Part shown: positions 56,701-64,000 of the stretch, one piece after another | Numbering within the stretch: the stretch's first letter is position 1 | How the letters are laid out: each line of letters starts with the position of its first letter | From: Antedon mediterranea | Lineage: Eukaryota; Echinodermata; Crinoidea; Comatulida; Antedonidae | Assembly: GCF_964355755.1 (NCBI RefSeq) | Contig: NC_092672.1 | Span: forward strand, 33,414,501-33,478,500 | Reading direction: 5' to 3' | DNA length: 64,000 bases | Position numbers and translations under genes: made by a program | The notes under the pieces: model-generated | The model's database searches: none | Seen by the model: the letters and a program-made list of their open reading frames with translations, nothing else | Told to the model about the DNA's origin: nothing

Positions 56701-59487
56701 ATTATTTTAACAATTATTTTTCATCCATAGAGCCTGATATCAATAAGTCTTTACCAGCTTCAGCTATTGATCCGTTAATATTCCTTCCAACACCAACCAT
56801 TAATTCATTCTATATTAGTCCAGTTACTGAATCTGAGATTCTTTCTATTACATTTAATTTTGATTTAAAAAAAAGGAGGTGGGCATGATAACTTATCTCC
56901 TCACACATTAAAAGCTGTTCTTCAGTGTATTATAAATCCATTAAAATTTGCCATAAATTCATCTTTTTGCTCAGGTACAGTACCAACTAAGTTGAAATTG
57001 GCAAAGGTAGTTCCTATATTTAAGAAAGGAGACACCTGCTTATTATCTAACTACAGACCTATATCTATTTTACCAGTATTTTCAAAATTATTAGAAAAAC
57101 TCATGCATAAAAGCCTTTTATGCATATCTAAAACAATTTGATATCATCAATATGGTTTTCGACCTAAACATTCCACTTGTCATGCCATTCTTGAACTTGT
57201 AAATAATTTCACTGAATCTTTCGAAAATAATTTATTTCTGTTAAGCATATTTCTAGACTTATCAAAAGCCTTTGATGTTATAAATCACCAAATTTTACTC
57301 TCCAAACTTGATAAATATGGGATCAGAGGTATATCTTTCGACTGGTTCAAAAGTTATCTTACTGACCGCAATCAATTTGTTTCTTTGGATTCATGTAAGT
57401 CATCGTCGAGGGACATAACTTGTGGCGTTCCACAGGGTTCTGTTCTGGGACCGTTATTGTTCTTATTATATGTAAATGACTTGACTCGTTTCAGTGACAC
57501 TCTAGATGTTGTGTCCTTCGCCGATGATACTACATTATTTTTCTCGCATGATAATATTTTTTTTTTATACAATACTATAGACACTGAGTTAAAAACAACT
57601 GGTTCTTGGTTTGATGCAAATGGACTTTTAAATAAACATCGAAACAACTAATTATTTATTATTTCATCCCATCCAAAAGAAAGTTAACATATCAAACTTA
57701 AAAGTTACTTTAAATGGGAAAAACATCAACAACAAAATCTGAAACTCTGAACTCTAGGTATAATTGTAAACGAACATCTAAGTTGGAAACCGCACCAATA
57801 TTATGTTGCAAATAAAGTATCTAAATCTATAGGAATAATAAATAAACTGAAGTTTCATTTCCCTCAACATATTTTAATTACATTATACAATTCTCTTATC
57901 CTTCCTTATTTACAATACTGCAACCTTATTTGGTGCAGTGATTATCCTTCAAACATGGATAGATTACTAAAACTCCAAAAACGTGTTGTTCGAATAATCA
58001 ACCTAGCACCATTTGTCTCAACTTCTGAACCATTGTTTAAAAAATGTAATATCTTAAAAGTAATAGATTTACATAGACAACAAATACTTACTTTTATGTT
58101 CCAATATGTTAAAGATCAACTTCCATTTACCATAATTTCATTATTCAAAAAACCAAAGACTGTCCATAGTTATTATCTTAAGGACTCAAATTTACTTTAT
58201 GTTCCTTTTGTAAGACTTAGCAAAAGCCAATTTTGTATTACAGTTCATGGACATAAATTATGGAATAACTTAAAAGAGAAAAAAAATGTGAAAATGGAAA
58301 AATATTCAGACATCAAATTAAGTTTAATTATTTGGAAAATTATCATTCATAAATGTATTATTATTATACCACTTTTACCTAATTTGTATACATTTTTATT
58401 TTGTATTATGTTTTGTTGGGTCTTTCTGAAACAGGCATTGGCCTCTAAGTCTGATCCAAATTAATGAAATATTTATTTGTTTATATTTTCATTGTTTAAG
58501 TTTTCATTAATTAAATAAATGTGAAATGAAATGAAACAAAAAATGGTGTCAACTGCACATGACTGAATCACATGGCAGGCACGAGTTTCCATCAAAAGGG
58601 CCATTTTGGAGATAATAATAATTTGCTATTTCGAATGGCGACCAACACAAATGGTGGAAACAAATAACAATAACTTTGGTAGTTGAAAACAAAATAAAAA
58701 ACAAAATGAACTTACACGCAGGTGTTTTGGTTAACACAGATACCTCAGCCAGAAATCCTCTTTTACAAGAAACGGAAAACCAATATGTCAAGGTCCTGAA
58801 AACAATTTGTAGTCTGTTACTTAATGTGGTTATTGATGTTGATGGGGTATAGTAACTATCGAAACGGGCAATCTGTAGTTCATCACTGAAAATACGCACA
58901 TCGTCGTAGCCATCAAGTTCAAAATCGTGGAATTCTACAGCTAGTAAGCTACTGAAATTTGTTTTAAATATCCATTTTCTGTTTGTGTTTTCATAACAGT
59001 ATGGATATCCAGGCGATGAAACATTTTTGGTTTCATTATCAATGAGAACTGTTTGGATAATGTCTGGTTGTACAGGATGATCTGTAAAAAAAGATAACGA
59101 AGTATTGATTAATTAAATAACTCTAGAGCGTATTTTGATCAATAATCAGATATACTTTTTAATAGAATAACACTAAAGATGGACTTATAACATTTACGTG
59201 GCTCTAATAATAAATTTGTAGAAAATTAATATTTTTCATTTTGTATATTAGAAACAACCACATATAAAATAGATAATTTATTGTTTTTTTGTTTTCTAGA
59301 AAATTAGATACGCAGCATATAATTTGTTACATTTTTATTACGTTTCTTTTAGAAATAAAGTAAGACCTGTAAACGAAGTTACTAAAACCATGATTAGAAG
59401 AGTATTGTACTTATACTCACCACCCCACGATACTAGAGAAACAATCATTACTGATGTTAAATGTGTCAGACCGAATGCCGTGTGCAT
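37843..59487 (-). CDS. Gene 3: adhesion GPCR with three CUB domains, short stalk, GAIN/GPS, 7TM and full tail
   Basis: Fourteen exons join in frame (about 1023 residues): 59487-59421, 59081-58716, 52258-51899, 51379-51029, 50581-50468, 50136-50099, 49547-49401, 46154-45836, 45188-45016, 44203-44045, 43893-43778, 43518-43253, 38708-38642 and 38371-37843. It is the tandem paralogue of gene 2 but has one CUB fewer, no SRCR exon and a stalk 45 bases shorter. The GPS reads CNCTHLTNLAVLF: the cleavage site is kept, but the third residue of the tethered agonist is Leu, not Phe. The 7TM core matches gene 2 closely, and the tail (ending CDVQNPAFETSDENI) is complete. The role is inferred to be a cleaved cell-surface receptor; ligand unknown. 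A 3.6-kb Harbinger transposon and minisatellites sit between the TM4 and loop 2 exons. No frameshift or stop is seen. Confidence 0.85.
38440..38565. repeat. Short 18-bp minisatellite, gene 3 intron
   Basis: About six degenerate copies of CACATAAAGACCAATTGT, the counterpart of 7857-8333. Confidence 0.7.
38815..39545. repeat. 76-bp higher-order minisatellite, gene 3 intron
   Basis: About eight copies of a 76-bp unit, itself built of five 15-bp-like subunits (AAAGGACAAACGCGG and variants). Because 76 is not a multiple of three, the frame rotates each unit; the long Lys/Arg-rich open frame here is an artefact of composition. Confidence 0.9.
39881..42177 (+). CDS. Harbinger accessory DNA-binding protein (MADF/Myb-SANT-like with BESS-like C-terminus)
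   Basis: Three exons in frame, about 233 residues: 39881-40034, 40657-40841 and 41815-42177. The first two make a MADF domain (NLIDLFEENPCLWD, YSKIAERLESEG, then VDLIKRKWNNIRSQYRRE). The third is acidic, then basic (KRPLKKSKLNKK), and ends in a BESS-like segment (YANYIVDELKAIKDPKLKL). In Harbinger elements this partner binds element ends and helps import the transposase; here that is inferred from family knowledge. GTATGT, GTAAGC donors and TTTTAG, TTTTTAG acceptors bound the exons. Exon 3 sits inside intron 2 of the transposase gene on the opposite strand. Confidence 0.85.
40917..43129 (-). CDS. Harbinger transposase (HARBI1-like, DDE_Tnp_4 family)
   Basis: Three exons in frame, about 429 residues: 43129-42778, 42329-42214 and 41738-40917. 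The N-terminal half has the helix-turn-helix type region of the family (WIARRQHLGAYHTLVKEL, KNFLRMDKATFDEL, RLAVTLRFLATGDSYKSL). The catalytic triad is visible: Asp in GALDGKHV, Asp in VVADEAFPLK and Glu in ENAFGILCNRFRIF, followed by ALHNLLR. It would cut and join transposon ends in the nucleus, acting with the MADF partner encoded on the other strand. I chose MTMHSNKMVDN as start because it is the first Met inside the element beyond the TIR; M at 43108 is an alternative. Exon 3 lies entirely within intron 2 of the MADF gene. Confidence 0.9.
43253..44203 (-). other. Gene 3 GPS, TM1 and TM2-TM4 exons
   Basis: GPS exon 44203-44045 (CNCTHLTNLAVLF), TM1 exon 43893-43778 (NIVTYVGCGVSIFCLLVTIV) and TM2-4 exon 43518-43253 ([25 protein letters not shown]). 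The last exon ends at a GTAAGT donor that is followed, after one base, by the TAA duplication of the Harbinger insertion. Confidence 0.9.
44260..45010. other. Gene 3 intron with GTTCGCGCGAA repeat motifs
   Basis: Carries inverse copies of a GTTCGCGCGAATCGAAAGCG / CGTCAGCTTACGCATGCG motif, also seen at 5632-5690 and 36825-36875. No coding sequence. Confidence 0.4.
45016..46154 (-). other. Gene 3 later GAIN exons
   Basis: Exons 46154-45836 (VTGAVVSIVDAVLSS ... LPRDLVTNG) and 45188-45016 ([17 protein letters not shown] ... FEEPVKIFF). Both have the same lengths as in gene 2 (319 and 173 bases). A retroelement tail shared with gene 2 lies in the intron between them. Confidence 0.85.
45340..45765 (+). 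mobile_element. LINE 3' fragment, gene 3 copy
   Basis: Counterpart of 11390-11775, about equally decayed (ALKYGKTYQLKL-type frame, AAATAAATAAATCAATCAAT tail). It sits between the same two GAIN exons, so the insertion predates the gene duplication. Confidence 0.65.
46796..48535. mobile_element. Foldback-like element with tandem-repeat inverted arms
   Basis: Left arm 46800-47061 is a tandem array of 15-17-bp units of the type GACAACTACCCCCCG or GACAACTACCCCCTTAG, ending in a run of C. Right arm 48236-48535 is the same unit in the opposite orientation (GTTGTCCTAAGGGGGTA). Nearly matching direct repeats flank the whole (TACGTTTAGACAATG at 46781-46795, TACGTTAGACAATG at 48536-48549). Sea urchin TU elements and Drosophila FB elements have this plan. 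The core (47602-48235) shows no protein. Gene 2 lacks the element in the matching intron. Confidence 0.6.
47124..47592. mobile_element. Small TIR element (MULE-like MITE) full of 17-20-bp repeats
   Basis: The ends are inverted repeats starting GGGTGTTTCGAAACTAGAGA, extended by further inverted GAGACC-rich sequence. A perfect 9-bp duplication GTTTTTAAC flanks it (47115-47123 and 47593-47601), the length typical of Mutator-like elements. The interior is about 15 copies of a GGGTCTCCCTTTTCGTATA unit. It is inserted inside the foldback element. Confidence 0.75.
48550..49390. other. Gene 3 intron, nothing recognised beyond gene 2 homology
   Basis: 49210-49390 matches 12515-12670 of gene 2. 48550-49200 is unique within the window and holds no supported feature. 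Confidence 0.4.
49401..50581 (-). other. Gene 3 stalk and first GAIN exons
   Basis: Stalk exon 50581-50468 (38 residues, one [15 protein letters not shown] unit), small exon 50136-50099 ([13 protein letters not shown]) and exon 49547-49401 (ENVEEVAVELEKIVKEAE). Phases match gene 2 exactly. Confidence 0.75.
49745..49920 (-). repeat. Truncated CR1/L2-like LINE tail, gene 3 copy
   Basis: Same sequence and truncation as 13007-13160, with a longer (AATC)n tail at about 49748-49774, in the same intron between the small stalk exon and the first GAIN exon. Confidence 0.65.
51029..51379 (-). other. Gene 3 CUB domain 3 exon
   Basis: Phase 1-1 exon starting YSIQPNSSTFVVANET, with SPGYPHYYENN, YWTFTTNHG and GFLAKVYVYSEG. 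It is the counterpart of gene 2 CUB 3. The next exon is the stalk, joined in phase 1, so no SRCR domain is encoded. Confidence 0.85.
51899..52258 (-). other. Gene 3 CUB domain 2 exon
   Basis: Phase 1-1 exon starting HPVQPNTIQTVFIANET, with [31 protein letters not shown] and KRGFLAEVSVLTKTPAC. Its flanking intron sequence also matches that of CUB 1, so exon and flank were copied together. Confidence 0.85.
52380..52550. repeat. Orphan copy of the upstream block inside gene 3
   Basis: Carries CCCATGAATATGTAAATCAA and GGCACGGTGACAGATTGTCT but lies in the intron between CUB 1 and CUB 2. It may be a relic of a promoter of a former gene copy, or the block may be a mobile repeat. Confidence 0.5.
52960..54210 (+). 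mobile_element. LINE ORF1 and start of endonuclease
   Basis: 53.0-53.64 kb encodes a coiled-coil and an ORF1-type nucleic-acid-binding region (LENELDLAEKYSRRN, SIDIDRSHRQNKSKTKPIII, FASYKMRNEIF), with frameshifts. 54.03-54.21 kb encodes the start of an APE-type endonuclease (LLHLNIRSFSNNNNTFDSL, IIGISETWLNDN). The Helitron-like copy C then interrupts it. The reverse transcriptase at 56.63-58.53 kb may be its other half. Confidence 0.65.
54211..55458 (+). mobile_element. Helitron-like non-autonomous element, copy C
   Basis: It begins TCTATATATAAATTTACG and ends CTAG followed by T. Near the end is a perfect 13-bp inverted pair (CTAGATGGTACGC at 55422-55434, GCGTACCATCTAG at 55446-55458). Both ends match those of the copy at 25040-29664, which defines the boundaries. 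TC start, CTAG end and a 3' hairpin are Helitron hallmarks, but both copies are preceded by T, not the usual A. It is inserted in the endonuclease part of a LINE. Confidence 0.5.
55490..56625 (+). mobile_element. LINE reverse transcriptase relic
   Basis: Frames read FLDWSKAFDKI, VVPQGSLLGPLLFNIFVSDL and LQYADDTVVFKN (55.55-55.9 kb), KYLGITLNSTLSWHDHI (56.0 kb), RPILEYGAPVWFPYL (56.2 kb) and KLWNSLPSELSEL (56.5 kb). Several stops and frameshifts make it a pseudogene. Its sequence is less AT-rich than the neighbouring LINE. Confidence 0.75.
56630..58530 (+). mobile_element. CR1/Jockey-like LINE reverse transcriptase, broken
   Basis: Frames give IFKKGDTCLLSNYRPISIL and FRPKHSTCHAILELVN (57.0-57.2 kb), [39 protein letters not shown] and [14 protein letters not shown] (57.2-57.56 kb), then a C-terminal frame 57955-58464 with RLLKLQKRVVRIINLA and GHKLWNNLKEKK. 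A stop replaces a codon before YHQYGF, and another frameshift lies near 57.65 kb. The tail is AAATGAAATGAAAC. Confidence 0.75.
58716..59081 (-). other. Gene 3 CUB domain 1 exon
   Basis: Phase 1-1 exon starting DHPVQPDIIQTVLIDNET, with [32 protein letters not shown] and KRGFLAEVSVLTKTPAC. It is very close to CUB domain 2 of the same gene, a recent exon duplication. Confidence 0.85.
59421..59487 (-). other. Gene 3 exon 1, signal peptide
   Basis: Begins MHTAFGLTHLTSVMIVSLVS and ends phase 1 at a GTGAGT donor. It aligns with MRTAFGL of gene 2 but is more diverged. Confidence 0.75.
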
Positions 59488-59720
59488 TGTGGCGCTGAGG
59501 AGAATAGATCGTAGTTAAAAGTATTGCGAGTACAGAGTTAACACATATATAACCACAGAGTATGTAAGTATCAAGGTAGGCCTACGTATGTTGTCCAACA
59601 CACCTAGAAGTCAACTTGTTGATTTGATTAATTACAAAACTCAACTGGTTTTGTATAACCATGAATAACCTATAATTATAGTTTGTTGTTTCTTTGAATG
59701 CAAACAATTAAACATTTACA
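59488..59720 (-). promoter_or_regulatory. Probable promoter of gene 3
   Basis: The conserved block (TGTTGTTTCTTTGAATGCAA) lies at 59683-59707, about 200 bases upstream as in the other copies, while the rest of the near promoter, including the CCAAT box, has diverged. Confidence 0.35.
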
Positions 59721-59829
59721 TGTAAATTTGCTTAATATCGATTTCATTGGAGTTTTTTCTTTGCCTAAAAACACAAACCATAATGAATTTTAATATATAA
59801 ACAAATTATTTTTTGATCTATATCTTTAA

Positions 59830-60141
59830 AGATGTATTGTCCCCCAAAAACATGAACAATTAAGATTAATAATAAAAGAATTTTAATAGATCATTTCGCA
59901 GCTTTCGTAAAGGTAATCACTTAAGTAGAAAAAAACTACAAATAATCAAATTTTCACGTATAAAACGACAAAATAAATTAAACCAAAAACCCATTGACTT
60001 TCAGGTAAATAATTTTTTTGATCCAATTTTTGGTCAAAGTGAATAACTAGGCCTATGTAACATTAACATGCCATATTCAACAAAAACATTAAACACATTT
60101 TTTTTTTAGGCGACGTTCTATAAACAGATAGAAATATATCT
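59830..60141 (-). mobile_element. TTAA-flanked MITE, copy 2 (inverted, diverged)
   Basis: Left end AGATGTATTGTCCCCC with TTAA outside; interior runs opposite to copies 1 and 3 (AGGTAAATAATTTTTTTGAT). The right TIR is badly decayed. Confidence 0.55.
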
Positions 60142-60519
60142 TTAAAGAGTATATTCCATTTTTATCGTAAAATATAAACCCAGAATCCTTTATAAGCTAT
60201 ACCATACTAATTTATTTATGTTACAAATGTTTTAATGTTGTAGTACGATGCAAAAGTATTCTGTTTTTATTATTAAATGGGTATTGGTGCATTAGATCTG
60301 TTCATGCTCTGGAGACCTTAGCTCTGAGGTTCTTAGAAAGTGAGCGTTCATAACGGCGTTAAACTATTGTTTCCCCGATATACAAGAATCTGAATTGCTC
60401 GTTTCTTCCTTTTCGTTTGCATGTTAAAGTGTAATACAGTTTTTGCTGGTATTTAAAATAAACACAATGTAATATTATACAAACGATGAATGTGTGAGTT
60501 GAATAGGAAGAATATGCAC

Positions 60520-60860
60520 AAGTCATATTTATCGGTCTGAACAAAGTTTATAGAGTCAATAACGTTCCCATGAATATGTAAATCAATATTTATTTATTTG
60601 TGTGCGACAGAAAAGGCAAATTTACAATTAGCAGCTAATTTACAATTAGCTTTGTAAGCCAAGTTATTCAACTATATCCTACTCGGCACGGTAACAGATT
60701 GTCTGAAACTGAGGGCGGTATATTAGTAAATCTTTACGTGTGTGGTTGATACGTATTTTGTTGTCATATTTATTGGTCTGAACAACAAAGTTTATAGAGT
60801 CAATAACGTTTCCTTGAATTTGTAAATCAATATTTAATTGTTTGCGTTAGAAAAGGAAGT
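60520..60860. repeat. Duplicated upstream block, gene 3
   Basis: Two copies of AGAGTCAATAACGTTNCC and one of CGGTAACAGATTGTCTGAAA, about 1.1-1.3 kb before the gene 3 start codon. Confidence 0.6.
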
Positions 60861-61665
60861 TCATCTTTTCCACTTATATTCCAAGTTTCCTGGACGTTCT
60901 GCATTCTCACTCGTGAGGACGATCAAAACATATTTATAGAAACCTCGAGAAAATCAACAGTTCTTTTCAAAACTAACATACGTGGTGTACCAAAACTTAT
61001 ATCAACGGCATAAATTAAGATATTGAGGGAGCTATGAAAACTGATAAAATATGTTAAGTCAACGCCACTCTCTCAAAGACTGCTCAATGGCTAGTTGAGG
61101 TAATGGATCCGGGTTCGAAACCTATCGTTGAATTCTTTTCGAAAGATTATTTAGAAGATTAGATTAGAAGATATGTGTAGGCCTAGTCATTATAGTAAAT
61201 GAACATATTTTGATCATTCAATCAAGTTATTTCGAACCTACGGACGCCTCTGGCTTCATGTTTGGAAACGACTTCTGCGTTTCATATTTTTAGTGTCACT
61301 ACTGTACTGTTTGGTGTGTATACATAAACGCACTTCCGGCCTACGTCACTGGTGCTATTGATTACCTTGTTATTGTTGATGGACAACCAGGCGCTTCTTA
61401 ATCAATAGCAATTTTAACGTTGTAATCTTATCCGAAAACAGTAATTGTGAAACACTCAAAGGCAATATGATACATTCCATACTTACTAGTATACATAATT
61501 GTTATACATATTTGTCAATTAGTAAGGAAAAGTATTGATTGAAATTTATTGAAAAAAAAATCACTGACATTGTTGTGCACATAAAAACTATTAATTGTTC
61601 ATACTTTTAAATTGCGATGATAACCATACTATAATGCAGCAAATGTTGCGCCCACAGGCTTTTAA

Positions 61666-62011
61666 AGATGTATTGTCCCCCTGAAAAAATAATTCTTAAA
61701 AACATTTTTTTTTAATATTTCATTTTAATGTAACATAATAGTTATCCACTTTGACAAAAAATTGGATCAAAACAAAATGTATTTACCTGAAAAAAATGTA
61801 ATTTAAAGCAAAAAATGATCAAATTGGCTGCCAGCCAATGGATTTTTGGTTGAATTTTACCATTTATCTTGTCATTTTATAAGTAAAAACATGATTTTTT
61901 TTCGGTTTTTTTCAATTGAAGTGATTAACTTGATTAAAACTACAAAATACATATTCAAAGTCTTATTTAATAAATCTTAATTTTTCATGTTTTTTGGGGG
62001 ACAATACATCT
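61666..62011 (+). mobile_element. TTAA-flanked MITE, copy 3
   Basis: Best preserved copy: AGATGTATTGTCCCCC at the left, GGGGGACAATACATCT at the right, TTAA on both sides. The interior matches copy 1 over most of its length (TGGCTGCCAGCCAA) and encodes nothing. Confidence 0.75.
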
Positions 62012-62179
62012 TTAAACTTTGCGATGGACTAGAATGGAAAATGTTAGAATTATTGTCTATTTTTATTATGTTGGTCGATTTTTGTATGGAAACTACCAGT
62101 TGAGTTTTTGAAATTAATTAGTATACGTATGAAACGCCATATGTGCAAAAAATGTATGTTTTTACTAATAAAAATCAAA

Positions 62180-62440
62180 ACACTTCATCATTATCATCAT
62201 CAACATCGTCGTCGTCGTCATCATCATCATCCTTTTCCTCTCCTCCTCCTCTTCCTCCTCCTCCTCATCATCATTATCATCCTCCTCCTCATCACCATCA
62301 TCATCATCATCATCATCACTACCACCAGCAGCAGCATCCTCATAATTATTATTATTATCATCACCATCATCATCATTATCATCATCATCACCGTCATAAT
62401 CATCGTCAACATCATCGTCATCATCACTATGGTCATCATA
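62180..62440 (+). repeat. (CAT)/(CTC) trinucleotide microsatellite
   Basis: Imperfect runs of ATC, TCC and CAT triplets. They open low-complexity frames on both strands that should not be taken for genes. Confidence 0.9.
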
Positions 62441-62499
62441 TACCGGATGTCGTTTCTTCTGTCATACTGTACGCTTGTCAATGGGTAATTAATATTATC

Positions 62500-63765
62500 G
62501 TCTTCTTCATTTGGTTAATTATTGTTAATATTTGTACTTTCCCACTTGAATCAACGCGAACCCAAATTAGTAAATGGAATAATGGCCCTAATGACGGTTA
62601 AACTAACTGCGAAACTATAATGTAAATATAATGAAAACACATAACACACACAACGTGAGGTCACCATGACATGTCGATGAAACTAAGATAAATATATAAG
62701 AAACGCATCCATCGCGTGTGATATCATGCTATCAGATGTAATTGTATAAGTATTTAAATTTGTATCCGTTTTTGTCGACAGGACCACAATGCAAAACAAG
62801 TATATTTCTACTTGATTGTGTTTAATCCTGTATAAATATATTGTTAATTAAATAAATAAATAAATAAATAAAATGAATCACTTCAACAAATTTGTTGAGC
62901 GGCAAGGGATATCGTCGTTTACTGCATAAAATGGCGTAAAACAGTTATTAAATTAGGACTTTAATACTAAAATATATACGCGCGGATCACCTCAATAAAA
63001 AAAAATTAAAGAGCATTAAAGTAGCAAATAAAAGTAAGCGTTTGCTTGTGACAAAGAAAGTTCGCTCGAATAATCTTCAACACGGATGATATTCAAACTT
63101 TTATCGAATTTGTGTATTTCATGGAACGACGGTACGAGTTTGCATTCACTCACACATTAACAACGAACGAAACACATAATGTGATTGCAAATATTTACAA
63201 TGATTTATCTGCTGGTTCATTTCTAGAGACTGCTATAATGTTACAGTACATTGTGTGAATGAACTTTAAAAATATTGATTTAACCTTTGAACTCTATTAA
63301 AGGGGAATATTAAAAGTAAATATTATAAACATTATGTGCGTAATTCCAATAATAGGGCGGACGCTAGGTATACATGGTACGCGTATTAATTACATCACGC
63401 TAGTGTTATTCTATGGTAAGGTGTTCGTTTCGATAAGATTCGATGTAAGTTGAAAGGCCAGACAATGTCAATGAAATTAAGAAATTTCCGCGACTTCACT
63501 TTTATGTGTTTTAATTCATATCCATATAGGCCTAGATACAACATATAATAAACACAAACAGTTTTTAAGGAATACTATTTTGCAAACACAATGACAACAT
63601 AACACATTGCCTTACAAATTACACTAAATACTCTTGATACATAATTGCAATCTTTGTTTGCCGCCAGAAATTCCTTATAGTCTAATTTCATGAAGTATAC
63701 ATTCTAATGAGTTAACAGAGTAACAAGTTTTATAATGAATACACATACCTACATGAATATACTGA
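62500..63765. other. Right flank, nothing recognised
   Basis: AT-rich DNA with a short (AAAT)n run near 62850. No exon, RNA gene or repeat supported until the MITE at 63770. Confidence 0.4.
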
Positions 63766-63769
63766 TTAA

Positions 63770-64000
63770 AGATGTATTGTCCCTTTGACTAATTCCCCCC
63801 ACCCCAAAAAAATTTTTTTTTTAATTTCGAAAAAAAGTGGGTCATTTTGAAGTATCATAATAGTTATTAACTTTCACCAAAGATTAGTCAAAAAAAATAA
63901 TAATTTAACCGAAATACAGATGGTTTTTTTGTTCAAAGAGTAACTTTGACTTCCAGTCAAAGTTTTCAATCAAAACATATCCCATAATGCAATGCGCTTG
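63770..64000 (+). mobile_element. TTAA-flanked MITE, copy 4 (cut by window end)
   Basis: Starts AGATGTATTGTCCCTTTG right after TTAA (63766-63769). Similar interior order is seen (CATAATAGTTATTAACTTT, TTGACTTCCAGTCAAAG), but the end is outside the window. Confidence 0.55.

Noticed and set aside
61075-61135. tRNA-like sequence with GGGTTCGAAACC
   Set aside because: A B-box-like motif is present, but the rest does not fold into a convincing cloverleaf and no second copy was noticed.
62108-62601. His-rich, Ser-rich and Met-rich frames
   Set aside because: Low-complexity translation of a CAT/CTC microsatellite; all frames are open for the same reason.

Overview
This is eukaryotic, AT-rich animal DNA with long introns, GT/AG-bounded exons and dense transposon relics. 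Secreted CUB and SRCR modules joined to an adhesion-GPCR membrane part, a very common TAGGCCTA-type motif and foldback elements with 15-bp-unit arms all point to a marine deuterostome invertebrate, most likely an echinoderm. That placement is an inference, not a database result.

The backbone is a direct tandem array of three related genes, all on the minus strand. Gene 3 (59487 to 37843) and gene 2 (34069 to 7421) can be assembled exon by exon in one open frame, with hand-counted totals of about 1023 and 1218 residues. Gene 1 (from 3174 leftwards) shows only its signal-peptide exon and one CUB exon before the window ends. Layouts: gene 2 is signal peptide, four CUB, SRCR, Thr/Ser/Pro stalk, GAIN with GPS, seven transmembrane helices. 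Gene 3 is the same with three CUB, no SRCR, a stalk one 15-residue repeat shorter and a full cytoplasmic tail. Extracellular exons are phase 1-1, so they can be gained or lost without breaking the frame. The intergenic DNA (3.2-7.4 kb and 34.1-37.8 kb) is duplicated too, so the repeating unit is a whole gene plus its promoter.

Mobile DNA fills the introns. 39628-43242 is a complete PIF/Harbinger transposon with 72-bp perfect terminal repeats, a TAA target duplication and two apparently intact genes (DDE transposase and MADF/BESS-like protein) whose 3' exons lie inside each other's introns. It starts 8 bases after a gene 3 splice donor. 46796-48535 is a foldback-like element with inverted arms made of 15-17-bp repeats, holding a second TIR element (47124-47592) with a perfect 9-bp target duplication. 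20.3-32.3 kb and 52.9-58.5 kb are nests of broken non-LTR retrotransposons (CR1/L2-like, L1/Tx1-like and unassigned) and Helitron-like elements. TTAA-flanked MITEs occur at 35.6, 59.8, 61.7 and 63.8 kb.

Retroelement tails sit at matching places in genes 2 and 3 and so predate the duplication. The Harbinger, the foldback complex, a 225-bp hairpin element in gene 2 and a reverse-transcriptase fragment that replaces the gene 2 tail came later. Coordinates, splice sites and reading frames were read by hand; no alignment or search was run.
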